The position numbers were made by a program, and so were the translations under genes. A model generated the notes under the pieces. That model was not told where the DNA came from, searched no databases, and worked only from the letters and a program-made list of their open reading frames with translations. This document shows positions 41,507 to 53,300 of a stretch of 64,000 nucleotides of DNA, in pieces. The stretch lies in assembly GCA_022266195.1 (NCBI GenBank), contig WHVY01000006.1:1798001-1862000 (forward strand), written 5' to 3'. Position 1 is the stretch's first letter, and each line of letters begins with the position of its first letter. The DNA comes from Tetranychus cinnabarinus (taxonomy: Eukaryota > Arthropoda > Arachnida > Trombidiformes > Tetranychidae).

Positions 41507-43549
41507 TTAAGTCGTCAGTTTATCCATTGTTGAGGATACTATTGGCGCACTAACACGGCTTATAGAACTTAATTTACTTTTCGTTTTTGAGTGAAAAAAT
41601 TTTATGAACTTTGCATCACTGTGAGTACCAACGAATCGCTTCACTTTTCTTGGTCGAGAAAACTTTTTGGGTCTATTTAAATGTTCCTTATTGCTCTTTT
41701 TCTTACTCTTTCTTTTATAATAAAATATTAATAGAAATGAATTGATAATTGCCCATAAAAATAATACCAAAATTATTATTAATGTATAATCACTATCAGA
41801 TGCAATAATATGAATCTTGTCAGTAGATACAGCACTAATGATTAAAGTGTCTGCATAATTATCACTTTGTAGACTAAGATCGATATTAAATTCACCCGAT
41901 TTCGTTAGATCCATAGAGCAATTGATGAATGATCCATATATTAAAATGTCGTTGCAATGATTATCACCAGCTTGGATAACTAGATACTCTTGAGAGGCTT
42001 TAATCAGTGGTTTGTCGAGTGCAATTGTTAGTATTGTCGGTGAAGAAGAGTCTAAGATTAAGGGGAAAATGTTGCTGATTTTGAAGCAATGGTCGACTGT
42101 TAGTGTAGCCTTGTTTTTGGGTTGATTATCATGAACACAAATTGAAGTTAACCAAATACAGCCAGAATAAAGTCCATACATAATACATTGAGTACAAGTT
42201 TTTAGACGTGAACACACTTCAATGGGAATGAAAAGGATTTTATTAGTTTCTTTAGTTACGTAAACAGCTCCATATGGAAGTTTATTAGTATGAAAATCGG
42301 CTTCATTGAATTCACTTATAACAGAAGTGATCCAGTTAAAATTAATAAGCATGCATCTTGGCGGTGCACCGTTCGGGTCATAATATTCGCAAATTTCAGT
42401 TGTAATGAACGGTTTTATGTGCATTGTTATGCTGGCTGTATTGTATGGATACGGCAGTGCAACAAACTGAATCTTATAGCGTACATGAAAATTATACACC
42501 GAATCAAGATAACTTGATACTTCTCCGGTTACTACGAGACTGAAATCTCTTGAAGGAACAATATTTTCCTTTGTTGAACAACTTTTATAAGAAGTTTTTT
42601 TACATTTACCGACTTCTGATCTTAAATGATGCCGTAATAAATTGATGTTACCAGAACCAGAGGCACAGTCATTTGAATTTTCTTCAAACAATGAAACAAA
42701 ATGGTCAATATAATAGACATTATAAGCTTTTGTATTATCTGAAGGTTCTAATGTGATTGTGTGCACTTGGTAACGATTGGTGTTACTATACAAAGGTTTA
42801 AAAAGGAAAACGAAAATCAAATCGATTATCTGATGAGTATTGAATTCTGGTCGAGTAAAATGAATCTCAACTGCACTTGAAATAAGTTCACTTCCTTTGT
42901 TCAGACACAATCGTATTATTGATATCTCTTGAGTAACAGATTTAGACTTTGCCTTCGAAATACTTCGAAATATTAAAAGGTACAATTTATCGTCGAAATG
43001 AATATAATCTGTCATGTTCCATTCTATAATGAACTTCCAATCATCTTCCAGCCAAGGCAAGGATCGCCTTACAGAAACCTTTTCACTTTGATCATCGAAA
43101 TGCAACAATTCAATATAATTCCATTTAGGAACTGGTTCAGTTAAATTAGGATTGAATATTGTTGGTACATGTAGAGCTTCATTATCACCAAAAGCTATTA
43201 TAGAGCCACTCAATTCACCAGAATAATTCATTTCCCTGATAATTCCCCGTTTAATGAGAATATACGGTTTATTTTGATGGACGAACATCAATCGATCTTC
43301 TTTAAGATTGACCGCTTTCCATTTGAGGATGTCGGACACATTAACAACACTTGTTGGTATTTCAATTGTTATTGTTTTACCAGCCACATAAATACCATAA
43401 GATGTTGTGTGACTAGTGGGATTCGTCAAGGAAACACTTGCATGTGATTTATAATGGAACAATGCATCATGTTTGGGTGTTCTGAATGAATATGTTATTT
43501 GAATTAAAAGACAAAATTGAAAGATCCATATTAGAATGTGAGTAAACAT
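41507..43549 (-). CDS. Sema-like/PSI/IPT single-pass membrane protein, copy 9 (680 aa, shortened tail)
   Basis: Start at 43547-43549 (MFTHILIWIFQFCLLIQITY). The ectodomain, PSI cysteines (CSRLKTCTQC, SGCIWLTSIC), IPT-like region and membrane helix (VLFLWAIINSFLLIFYYK) are intact. Near 41515 the sequence reads gtcgtcagtttatcc where paralogues read gtcgtccagtgtatcc. The indel shifts the frame, and the protein ends STMDKLTT about 40 residues early. Remnants of the lost tail continue to 41296. Since only the tail end is affected, the protein may still be made and reach the membrane. Confidence 0.7.
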   Translation of the reverse strand: MFTHILIWIFQFCLLIQITYSFRTPKHDALFHYKSHASVSLTNPTSHTTSYGIYVAGKTITIEIPTSVVNVSDILKWKAVNLKEDRLMFVHQNKPYILIKRGIIREMNYSGELSGSIIAFGDNEALHVPTIFNPNLTEPVPKWNYIELLHFDDQSEKVSVRRSLPWLEDDWKFIIEWNMTDYIHFDDKLYLLIFRSISKAKSKSVTQEISIIRLCLNKGSELISSAVEIHFTRPEFNTHQIIDLIFVFLFKPLYSNTNRYQVHTITLEPSDNTKAYNVYYIDHFVSLFEENSNDCASGSGNINLLRHHLRSEVGKCKKTSYKSCSTKENIVPSRDFSLVVTGEVSSYLDSVYNFHVRYKIQFVALPYPYNTASITMHIKPFITTEICEYYDPNGAPPRCMLINFNWITSVISEFNEADFHTNKLPYGAVYVTKETNKILFIPIEVCSRLKTCTQCIMYGLYSGCIWLTSICVHDNQPKNKATLTVDHCFKISNIFPLILDSSSPTILTIALDKPLIKASQEYLVIQAGDNHCNDILIYGSFINCSMDLTKSGEFNIDLSLQSDNYADTLIISAVSTDKIHIIASDSDYTLIIILVLFLWAIINSFLLIFYYKRKSKKKSNKEHLNRPKKFSRPRKVKRFVGTHSDAKFIKFFHSKTKSKLSSISRVSAPIVSSTMDKLTT

Positions 43550-43982
43550 GATCATATAATATGCAATTTATATAATTCTTGATTACTTTCAAAGCAACTA
43601 TCATATCCTAATATATGTATTGCCATTCAATTGTGAGGGAAAGGAAATTATATTACTGTCAACTACGAAACTATACGAGCCAGAATAAAATGAAATAATG
43701 AATATCGTAAGGCCCCAAATATGGTAAAGAAATAGCGAGTTTCAAAGTGTTCGAGATAAATTATGATGTTTAGTTCCATAGAACCATAAGTAAAAAGTGC
43801 TTTTCTCAGTTGGAAAAAATATTGATTGATCTAAAAGAAAAGGCGAAAAATTGAAATTTTAACGTCAACTAATTTCGCGATATTAAGTTACAAGTTTAAT
43901 GTTTTTGTTTCAAATCTGACTTTTTGGTTAAATAAAGATCGATAAATTGTCTCGCCATTCAATTTCAAGTTATAAGTAATAC

Positions 43983-44300
43983 CTTATGCTGTCCATAGGC
44001 GCCAAAGATTCCATATAATTCATATCCAGGAATAAGAACTGATTGACTAGAATCCAAAATTGATAGCTTTCGATGGCTCTTACTATTCCAATCTTCACCT
44101 TTCTCATAACTTCTAGGTCCAACTACCAAGTTATCTCTTTCACTGGTCAAGTGTTTACCAAAAAGATAGACTGAGAAGCCAAAAAGAGGACCAAAGTTAG
44201 CAGCATTACCAAGCACAACTAAACCTCCAACGACTGTGATGATTAACCAGAAGTTGCCAGGAATAGAAACTGATTGACTAGAATCCAGGAAACCCAACAA
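43983..44300 (-). pseudogene. multi-pass membrane protein gene fragment, copy b
   Basis: One open frame contains LIITVVGGLVVLGNAANFGP and SYEKGEDWN, then DSSQSVLIPGYELYGIF joined directly to GAYGQHK. It lacks about 17 residues present in the copy at 17265-17797. A displaced duplicate of the DSSQ segment precedes it, so exons have been shuffled. The AAG/gtatta donor is retained at its end. Unidentified family. Confidence 0.45.
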
Positions 44301-44590
44301 AAAATATTAAAGCCAAGTGTTTTCTGGTTGAACCAACAACCAGCGTTTAATCATCGAATAAGATAAACTGCTAACTTTATTTCGACTCATCAGTCACTAA
44401 ATAGGTCAATTCGACTAGTTGGTAGCTTAGGTAACACCGAAAAACAAGTATATCCATTCATGATTGATTAAACCATGGCTCAACTTGCTGGTGCTCGTCA
44501 TGAAGCCCTCTCCATTCAAATGATAGTTATTGGTTAAATTGTAGCAACGAATTTGAATTTGAACTTAAAAAACGTAAATCGTAAAAAGCA

Positions 44591-45595
44591 TGTGTATTAT
44601 TTGTTTCTCCCTAAATGAGCTTGTGGTTATGTACTAACCTTTTGCTAGTAGTCAGATTAAATGAATTAATTACATTAATAAAATGTCATTTCACTTAATG
44701 ATGATATAATTTTTAACTATGGTTGGGTAGAAAGAAACAATCATTACTACTGTGAACAATTTCAACATTGGCTTCAAATTGTTCCCTTTTGTAAATATAA
44801 TTGTATATAGTAGAATAAGTATGAGTATATGTGGAATATAAATCAATTTTACTTAACTTTAAGGTCCGAACCAGGATACCAAATCCAACTGATTCCTATC
44901 CTGGCAAGATCGCCAAATCTGCCGGAAGTTCTGGTCCAATTGAGGGTTAACCGGTTGAGTTAATTTATTTAGTTAAGTTATATTAAAGATAAAATTTTAT
45001 TTTATTACAAGTTGATGAGTAAATTAAACATCATATAGCTCTTAAACTAAACACTTAGTCTTTAGGTAAGTTCAAAGGTAATCAGGATAAACACATAACA
45101 CTATTGAGAACCGTTTATTAATTTCCTTGGAAGTACTGGGTTTAACGATCAATCGTCTAGTCAGTTTCACTATAGCACAAAATGTTGTATCATATGAAAG
45201 GCTGGTGATAATTCACAATAAACTTCCAAAAGGGTACAAAAAAGTCACTGGATAGTTAAACATATAGTTAGTTGGGTATCTTAATGATGATAGGGGTTAT
45301 CAATAAGTTTATAATAGAACACAGTTTATATTTATAAATTTCACTTAAATCAAGTAACTAAAACTGGATGATGTCCAATTCAAACCAAATTTGTGCAGAG
45401 CTTCCGCTGGTGGTCCATTCGACAGCTAAACAAAGGATTTGTCGGCCATTTTATGCGGAGTGAGGGAGAAAATCTTCTCCCTCACAAATGGCCGACCCAG
45501 CAAAAAAACAACCAATTGTGGCCTTTCCCTACCTACTAGAGGTAGGGAAAGGTAGTGTTAACCAAGAACTGGTTAAAACCAGTTTTTTCTTTTCA
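44591..45595 (-). repeat. element B LTR 1 (3' LTR, 1005 bp)
   Basis: tgtgtattatttgtttctcc to ttttttcttttca (TG...CA). Sense-strand U3 begins with strong hairpins: 45522-45552 (13-bp stem cctttccctacct), 45441-45496 (two stacked 11-bp stems) and a TATA-like ttatatttataaa (45327-45339). Confidence 0.9.
45441..45496 (-). other. two-stem hairpin in element B LTR
   Basis: Outer arms gtcggccattt/aaatggccgac and inner arms gtgagggagaa/ttctccctcac (loop aatc) are perfect inverted repeats, separated only by atgcgga-like bases on one side. Repeated in LTRs 2 and 3. Confidence 0.7.
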
Positions 45596-45613
45596 GTTGA
45601 CCGGGGCACCAAA

Positions 45614-45629
45614 AGAACGTCCTCGTTCT
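45614..45629 (-). other. hairpin next to the element B 3' LTR
   Basis: agaacg-tcct-cgttct (6-bp stem) is followed on the sense strand by TTTGGTGCCCCGGTCAAC and the LTR. Element A has the same arrangement (hairpin 20117-20135, GC-rich segment, LTR). Confidence 0.5.
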
Positions 45630-45714
45630 GAAAATACAAACTAAAATATGGATTAGTAATAAGATGAAATAATATGTTAAACAATGAAAATGTGTGATTA
45701 ATATTCATCGTGTT

Positions 45715-46926
45715 TCACCAGTCGTTAATAGATAAATTTGAATTGACCATTCGTCTTATGGTCTCTGAGCTCGGAACATAATTAATATAATCGCCTAATT
45801 TTAGATACTCCATATATCCTCGTAGAGTAACTCTCGCATCTCTCTCTGGTGAATGTCCAGCGATGGTGTTCGTTGGATCGTCACGTTTCAATTTTGGGTT
45901 TTCAGGGAAAAAGAATTTATCAACATAAGTTAACCCTAACGGTTGTTGACCAGGCCATAGTGATTGTAAATCAATCCAAGTAATATCGTTATCCATCAGG
46001 TGAGTTGGCGTAAATTTTAATAATCTTAAATCACCATCTCCTTGCGTGATGACTCGTTTACCTCGTAATATATTAAGAACGGTTGAACGAACTTGATGAA
46101 AAGGTATACCTGTCGCTAAATCGATAGGTTGCAGTCCTGTGATTTTGGTATTTGAATAAAATGAATTTTCAGACTTAACTTCGGCATAATAAATTGTTTG
46201 AATTCTAATTATATTTCCAAACCATCCAGATATGTGAATATTTCCAACACCTCCACTTCCATTTCCTTCCATATCTAAGGAAAGTGTAGGTAAAGATGGA
46301 CGACCGATTGGTTCTAATTTTTCTAAGATTTTTGGATCATATTTTCCAGGTATCTTGTACCAAATGTGACCTGTGAATTCTCTTCTTAATTTGCGTCGAA
46401 ATTGTCTTCTTTCTTCTCTGCGTGCGTTAACAGGTTTCACAACAGGCTGGATTTGTAAAGTGATTTGTCCGACTCTTTTAATCAAATCAGGACAATTTTT
46501 CCTAAGATGTACATTACTGGAGCAAAATGAACAATTTTTACATTCAATTTTTGGATGGTCAGGTGCAAAGCATAAACTGCAGTGGACTAATGGTATCGGA
46601 GTGAGTTCGATCCATCTCGATCGCCCAGTTTTCTGTTTAATTCTTTTAGCTATTTCTTTTATTTCTTTTATCAGGAAGTTATGAGCATGATTTATTGCTT
46701 TCTGTGTATGGGCTGTTACTGTTAGTTTTGTGAATTTATGCATTTTTGGTGGAGTTCCTGACATTTTACACCCTGGTATTGTTTTCTTACAAACTCCATA
46801 ACTATTGACGAAACTCCAAGCATAACAGGATAGGAGGAAATAGTGTTGATACAGTAAAATAGGTTTCTTTTCATTATCTCCATCTGAGTACTTAGGATTT
46901 CTCCATCTCGGCTGATTCCTCTCCAT
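45715..46926 (-). CDS. element B accessory protein: two CCHC knuckles plus DEDDh exonuclease domain (403 aa)
   Basis: Zinc knuckles at C116-C119-H124-C129 and C132-C135-H140-C145 (C-x2-C-x4-H-x4-C twice) follow a helical basic region (residues 70-105). A basic linker (166-183) leads to residues 213-376, which carry the DEDDh pattern: D218/E220 in SLDMEGNG, D299 in ITQGDGDLRLLKF, and H358/D363 in HSPERDARVTL. Spacing and the block ITGLQPIDLATG resemble REX4/ISG20-type 3'-5' exonucleases, which act on RNA or single-stranded DNA. The ATG is the first after a good splice acceptor (exon start 46927), so expression from a spliced subgenomic RNA is likely. The gene sits between env and the 3' LTR. 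The catalytic set appears complete. The identification is by motif and should be tested. Confidence 0.7.
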   Translation of the reverse strand: MERNQPRWRNPKYSDGDNEKKPILLYQHYFLLSCYAWSFVNSYGVCKKTIPGCKMSGTPPKMHKFTKLTVTAHTQKAINHAHNFLIKEIKEIAKRIKQKTGRSRWIELTPIPLVHCSLCFAPDHPKIECKNCSFCSSNVHLRKNCPDLIKRVGQITLQIQPVVKPVNARREERRQFRRKLRREFTGHIWYKIPGKYDPKILEKLEPIGRPSLPTLSLDMEGNGSGGVGNIHISGWFGNIIRIQTIYYAEVKSENSFYSNTKITGLQPIDLATGIPFHQVRSTVLNILRGKRVITQGDGDLRLLKFTPTHLMDNDITWIDLQSLWPGQQPLGLTYVDKFFFPENPKLKRDDPTNTIAGHSPERDARVTLRGYMEYLKLGDYINYVPSSETIRRMVNSNLSINDW

Positions 46927-46927
46927 C

Positions 46928-46956
46928 CTGTTAGATAAAAGAGAAGAAGAGAAAAT
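46928..46956 (-). promoter_or_regulatory. 3' splice acceptor before the exonuclease gene
   Basis: On the sense strand TTTTCTCTTCTTCTCTTTTA and TCTAACAG precede GATGG, a long pyrimidine tract ending in AG one base before the ATG. The same acceptor is retained in the deletion derivative (57626-57654). Confidence 0.7.
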
Positions 46957-46964
46957 GATTAATC

Positions 46965-47188
46965 AGTCCCAATCACCGGGACTTTTATTTATGACCCATT
47001 TCTGGTCACTTTAAACTTAGCCCAATCACCGGGCACTTAAATTTATTATTTTCTTCTTTTTTTAACCCAATCACCGGGTGTTTGTGTTATTTTTTTTCAG
47101 CCCACTCACCGGGCTTTCACTTTTATCTTTTAGCTTTGTCATTAATAGAATTTAGTTAATGTTTTTTTTTGTAGCCCAATCACCGGGC
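46965..47188 (-). other. five stem-loops with common loop between env and the exonuclease gene
   Basis: Sense-strand hairpins: AGTCCC-GGTGATT-GGGACT (46965-46983), GCCC-GGTGATT-GGGC (47020-47034), ACCC-GGTGATT-GGGT (47065-47079), AGCCC-GGTGAGT-GGGCT (47099-47115) and GCCC-GGTGATT-GGGC (47174-47188). The loop is almost invariant while stem bases change in pairs. 47189-47303 otherwise holds only T-rich DNA. Confidence 0.75.
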
Positions 47189-47303
47189 GTTTTCTTTCTT
47201 TTTCTTATTAGTTTTTTTGTTTTGTTTTTTGTATTTGTGATTTTTTTTGTTTTTGTTCAATTTTATCATTTTCCGTCACCATGATTATTTCCCAAAATTT
47301 ATT

Positions 47304-50300
47304 TTAATAGCATTTATGTAAAGGTATTACTTCTGGTTGTCTTTTATCTCTTATTTTATCTACTCTGTTGGTTCTGTTATCCCTCTCATCGTAAACTATT
47401 GAGTATACTGTTCGCTTTGGGGTGAACATAAAACGTACGCTAAGAGAACATAACAAGAAGCAAATGGTTACTAATAGTGAAATTGAAATCCATTTAACAT
47501 AATCAAACTTCCAAGTAAGAGTGATTTTCTCGAAACTAGAAAGTACTTTCTCATGAGCTGCATCTAGGAGTTCAAATTCTAATGTTGGTATATTGATTTC
47601 TTGATAAGTTGGTTGAAATAGTTTTAAATTTATTGCTTGAATATGTTCAGTTACTCTGGGACCTCTAACGTAAAGGAAAAAATTAGTGGAAGTGTACTTC
47701 ATGTCATCGATACTGAAATTGGTATATTTTGATAGTTTGGTAATAACTTGGTTTGGACATGAATAAGTACCTGAGTATATTTCAATTTTATGTCCTGCAC
47801 AATGAATCAAACAATGATCACCCATATTTTTAACTTGAATTTTTTCAGCCACAATGGTTTCATTTACGTTTCTAGATACACAATGCTCATCTCTCCAGAG
47901 CTGTGTTTTATTGAACTTATTTGGGCAAGTTGACACTTTGGTGAAAATAGGGTTTGGTGACTTCAACTCACTTTCCTCAATGTCACAGAACTGGTATGTG
48001 GTGGTATTTACTAATAGGTATTCTGGTCCTTTGTATTTAATTTTACATGTATGTGTAGCATTGGTTTTATATAACAAAAATGGGTCCGCTTGAAAGATTT
48101 TTGTAACCTGGTCTTGCCTAAAGGTTGTGAAGTTCAAACTTAATATTGGATATTTATTGTCATTGTGAACTTTTACTGAAATTTTTTCAATCACTGATAG
48201 GTCACAATCGTCACACTGCAGATTTATTTTTAGAGACTTGAAGAAGTTACGATCTATTGTTGGTCTTGATTGTTTTATACTGTCATTGAATTTTTGCATC
48301 GTCATTAACTGAGTATTTGAACCAGTTATGACATCAGCTGCTTTAAAGGAAACAACTAGTATCAATTTTTTTATCATATCAATTTGTTGTTGTTGTTCAT
48401 GCAGGAGTTTCGTAACGTTGACTAAATGGTCAAACTGTGTTTTCATCGCTTTCTTGTATTCTTCATCTTGTTTTGTAATGGCTTCCAACACGGGTTTAAA
48501 ATCAATGTCAGGTGTCATGACACTTTTATACATGTATGGTACTCCTGTAAGTACCACACCGCCCACCACAATAGCTGTTGACCCAACAGCTATTGCAGTA
48601 AGAAGTTCTCTTTTTAATAACTGTGGAGATCTATCTTCCTTAGCTGTAATTTGTGGGATGAATCTAATCGGTTTGATATATTTTCTGTCAATAAACTCTG
48701 AGCAATACCCTTCTAGAGCATGTAAAGAAGTTCTCACGGATGGACATACAAAATTATTCATAGGACATCCGTATTTGGGGTTTGATTTATTTGTTATTTT
48801 TCCCCACTCGTCACTGTCAAAATTTAGCATTTCTTTGCAAGGATTTGAGAAGGCTAAAATTAGTCTTATTTCTTGTGTTGCTTTTCTAGGTTTGTGTTCT
48901 GTTTCTTTCCATAAGATTGTACCTCCAGTTATGAAAGGGTTGATTTGTCCAGCTACTAAACAAATTAGTCCCATTAAAAGTAAAAAGGACGTTGATAAGG
49001 AAGAGCGATAAGGTTTTATTTTTTCTACTCTATTAATACTAATTACCTTTTGTGAATCTTGTATTGGTCTATGGAAAGGTTTAAGTTGGCTTCCATGAGC
49101 CCTTTTTATTTTTCCCTTTTCTTTTAATGGTAGAATTCTGTAGGTTGTTTTTCCTAACTTTTCTATTATTTTGTACGGACCTGAGAATTTGGGAGTTAAC
49201 TTTTTTGATCCCTGATAAATTCTAAACATTACTTCTTCTCCTACATTGAAGTCTCTAAGTTTTTTCATATCGTGTTGAATCTTCTGGTTTTCTTTTGATT
49301 CCATCGAGTAAAGTCTGGCTTGATCTCGTAATTGAGGCCATTGTGAAATGGATTCTCTAACTGTTTTTGGTAAACTTTTGAACGTTTTCGTATTTAAAAT
49401 AATGTCTATTGGTAGAACAGGGTGTCTTCCATACAATAGGTAAAAGGGAGAACTTTTGGTAGATTTATTAACGCTAGTGTTGTAAGCAAATCCCATCACC
49501 GGAATTAATCTTGCCCATTTTTTACGGCTATCATTCTGACAATAGTGTGTTAACATTGTACAAACGGTTTGATTAGCTTTCTCAGTCAAACCATTTGTTG
49601 CTGGATGATAAGATGTTGAGAAGGACCATTTACTTCCCATAAAATTTTTAACTTCTCCAACAATGGAAGAGATAAAGTTTCTACCTTGATCACTCAGGAT
49701 TGTTTTTGGACAACCATGACGAAGGAAGATCTTATTAACTAAAAATTCCGCAATTGTTTCAGCCATCAAATCACCGATAGCTTCTACTTCTATCCATCTA
49801 GTAAAGTAGTCCGTACAGACAACAATGTATTGCTGACCGTAAGACTTTGGTAACGGACCAACTAAATCTATTCCAATTTTATCAAATGCATTACTAACAA
49901 CGATAGATTGTAAAGGACCCTCTAAAGTTCCACTTCCTCGTTTGTCTAATTGACAAGTAAAGCAATTTTTAACATGGTTTGTAATGTCTTTAGTCATCTG
50001 TGGCCACCAATAAAATTGTTTAATTTTATTGTAAGTTGAAAACAGACCAGGATGACCAGAAATCATTGCGTCGTGGTATTCTGACAGAACTTTCGGAATT
50101 AGGGCTCTAGGGAGAACGATGTTCCAAGTTTCTCCATAATGATTGGTTGTTAATCTATATAAGGTTCCATTTTCTATTTTAAAACGATTCATACGTTTTC
50201 TTTCTTTAGGGGCTAAATTAGCTAAATTTTCCATTTGATTTAATATTTTACTACATCTAGGGTCTTGTCGTTGTTTTGTAATCAAATCAAAATTTTCTGC

Positions 50301-53300
50301 AGTAGTTTCCTCAACTAACATAGTAAATAGTTCCTCGCATTCATCTTTAAGATTGTCTACGGGAATATCTGCAATAGGGTAACGTGAGAGGCAATCTACA
50401 TCTGCGTGTTTTTTCCCTGATTTATAAGTAACAGTGAAATCAAATGACTGTAAAGCCATCGCATAACGTTGTAATCTGGCGGGTAAATTCTTTTTTGAGT
50501 GAATGTGACAAAGTGCACAATGATCCGTCACCACCTCAAATTTTATTCCTTCTAAATATACTCTAAATTTTTGAACTGCCCATACAATAGCTAAACACTC
50601 TTTATCCGAGATCGGATAATTGAGTTCAGCTCCTCTAAGGCTTCTACTCGCAAAGGCGATTGGATGCCACCCATTATCACTTTTCTGTAAAAGAATCGCT
50701 CCTAAACCATAACCTGAAGCATCAACTCTTAGTTGAGTTTGTTTATTAGGGTCATAATGAGCAAGAACAGGAGGTGTTGTTAGTTTCGTTTTCAACTCAT
50801 TGAAAGCGTTTTCCTGTGCAGGACCCCACTCAAAAGGTAAATCCTTTCTAGTTAAATTAGTCAGTGGTCTAGCAATCAAAGCGAAGTCTTTTATGAATCT
50901 TCGATAATAAGAACATAAAGCGACAAAAGATTTAATGTCCCTAACAGTTCGTGGAGTTGGAAATTGTTGGACTTTTTGGATTTTCTCAGGGTCTACTTCT
51001 TGTCCCTGTTCGCTAACAATATGTCTTAAGTAAAGTATTTTTTGTTTAAAGAAGGAGCATTTATTCGGTTTAAGAGTTAATCCTGCCCTAATTAGTCGCC
51101 TGAAGATAGTTTCAAGTCGTTCTAAATGTTCTTCTTCATTTTTCGAAAAAATAAGTAGATCATCAATGAAAATCAAACAAGTGTTATAAATTAATCCTCC
51201 CAAGACAATGCTCATCATTCTCATGAATGATGAGGGTCCATTTGCTAGACCAAAGGGAAGTCTAGTATATTCATAAAGACCACTAGGTGTAACAAAAGCT
51301 GTTTTAGGTTGGTCTGCTGGATCTAATGCCATTTGATGGTAACCTGATCTTAAATCCAGTAGGGTAAAATATTTCATTCCCTGAAGACTATCTAAGTAAT
51401 CTTGAATGTTTAATAAAGGGAATTTATCTTTCAATGTAATTTCATTCAATTTGCGGTAATCTACACAAAGTCGAACTTCTTCGGTTCCCTTCTTAGCAAC
51501 CAAAACAATTGGTGAAGCCCAAGGGGAACAAGAAGGAACAACGATGCCTTCATCGATTAACTCGTTTATTGAATTTTCTGCTATTTTCCCTTTTTCTTCT
51601 GACATTCTGTAAGGCTTTTGTGAAATAGGAGGGTGGTTACCTGTGTTTATTTGATGCACGAAGACATTGGAAAACCCTAATTCTTTTGCAGTTGCTGCAA
51701 AAGCAGGTCTATATTTTTCAATTAATTTTTCAAAATTTCTTCTAGTTTCTCGTTTTATTTCATTGTTAACTTCAAGCTTCAAATCTTGTATCATACTACT
51801 AACTACTAACTCTTTTACTGATGGTTTTGATTCACTAATGAGTGAAAAATTGTCCCCAAAATCACCGGGGTATGTAATGCTTGATCTTTCACTCATTCTA
51901 GTTGAAACTGTAGAATTATCGTCTCTTTCAGCTAATAGTTTGGCCAAGGCCTTTTCTAGCAGTTCGATTTTTCTTGCTGGCGCTTGATTAATTACTAACT
52001 TAGCGTTTTCACAATCAATCCAGAATTTACCTGTTTGTAAAACATCAAATCCAATTATTCCTTTGATGTTGCAAGGAAGTTGATTCAAAATGATTATTGG
52101 AGTTTTTATCTCCACTTCATTCAATGCATCATAAATAATGATGTTCTGGTAAGTTTCACCTAGAACATTCAAAGGAGCGTTTCCTGCTGTTAAATTTGTT
52201 GGACCTTTATATTTTGAATAGTCTAGTTCTAATTTATTAATTATTTCTTTAGTAAGGATTGTGATTTGTGATCCTGTGTCAACGAGGCACTCAACAGTTT
52301 TACCTTTTATTTTCATGTTTGCAAAAGTTAGATCTCTCTTGCGTTTATGTATTTTACTAATGATGGACAAAACTTGTCTTCTGACATCACCGTCATCATC
52401 ATCTTCTTCATCTGAATAACCTCTATATACTGCTTTTACTACCTTTGTTTTTCTTTCATTGGTAGGAGATTTAGATCTTGATTTAGATCTACGCCTAGCT
52501 CTAGGGCTAGGCGATCGATATCGTCTACGTGCTGTAGAAGTTGAAGGCGATTCTTCTCTTGAAGGTCGCATCGATCTTGGAGGAGATTTACTCAAATTTT
52601 TATCAGGTGTGTAACCCCTTCTTCGATAGCTAGAAGAAGTCTGAGGTTGTTCTTCATAAGCTTGTTTTCGAGAATAATGTGGAGAACGCCAAGATTCTCC
52701 AACATTGGTTTCCCTTGACCAACCAGCGCTTCTAGGTGCTACTGGTCTACTCGGGCAATCAGTTTTCTTATGCCCTACACCATTACACTGGTAACAGTGT
52801 AAGCTTTGATTGAGGTTCATTGAGTTTTCGTCTGGAGTAAAATTTACTCTTTTGTGTTCAGTTTGTGTATATGGAGGTTGGTATCGAGGTTGATACCTGT
52901 TCTGATAAGGTTGGTTTGAATAAGATGGGTTTGGATACGATTGATTTGGATAACGTGGTTGATAGGTTGGTCGAGGCTGAGGGCCCTGATATTGATACGT
53001 TGTTTGTCGATATCGATTATCGTTTCGACTGTAATCTCTTTCTCTTCTTCTAGACTCTAAATTCATTTGAATACATTCAAATTGTTCAGTTAGATTTGTC
53101 AATTGTTCAGTTAATGAGCTAATTTGTTTATGTAGAGGGTGATCTTCACCACTATCCTCTAAAAATTTTATTTCTCCCACCGATCTCTCGGCATGGGACA
53201 ATCTAGTGTCAAAATCTAAATCATTATTAGTTGATAATAAATCCATTCGCGTCTTGACTGCTGGGTTCAATCCTCTATGGATAAAACTATGAACTAAATT

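Noticed and set aside
47854..49011. Plus-strand ORFs of up to 227 codons inside the element B polyprotein
   Set aside because: They lie opposite a 2146-codon ORF with clear retroviral motifs and have no domain-like content.
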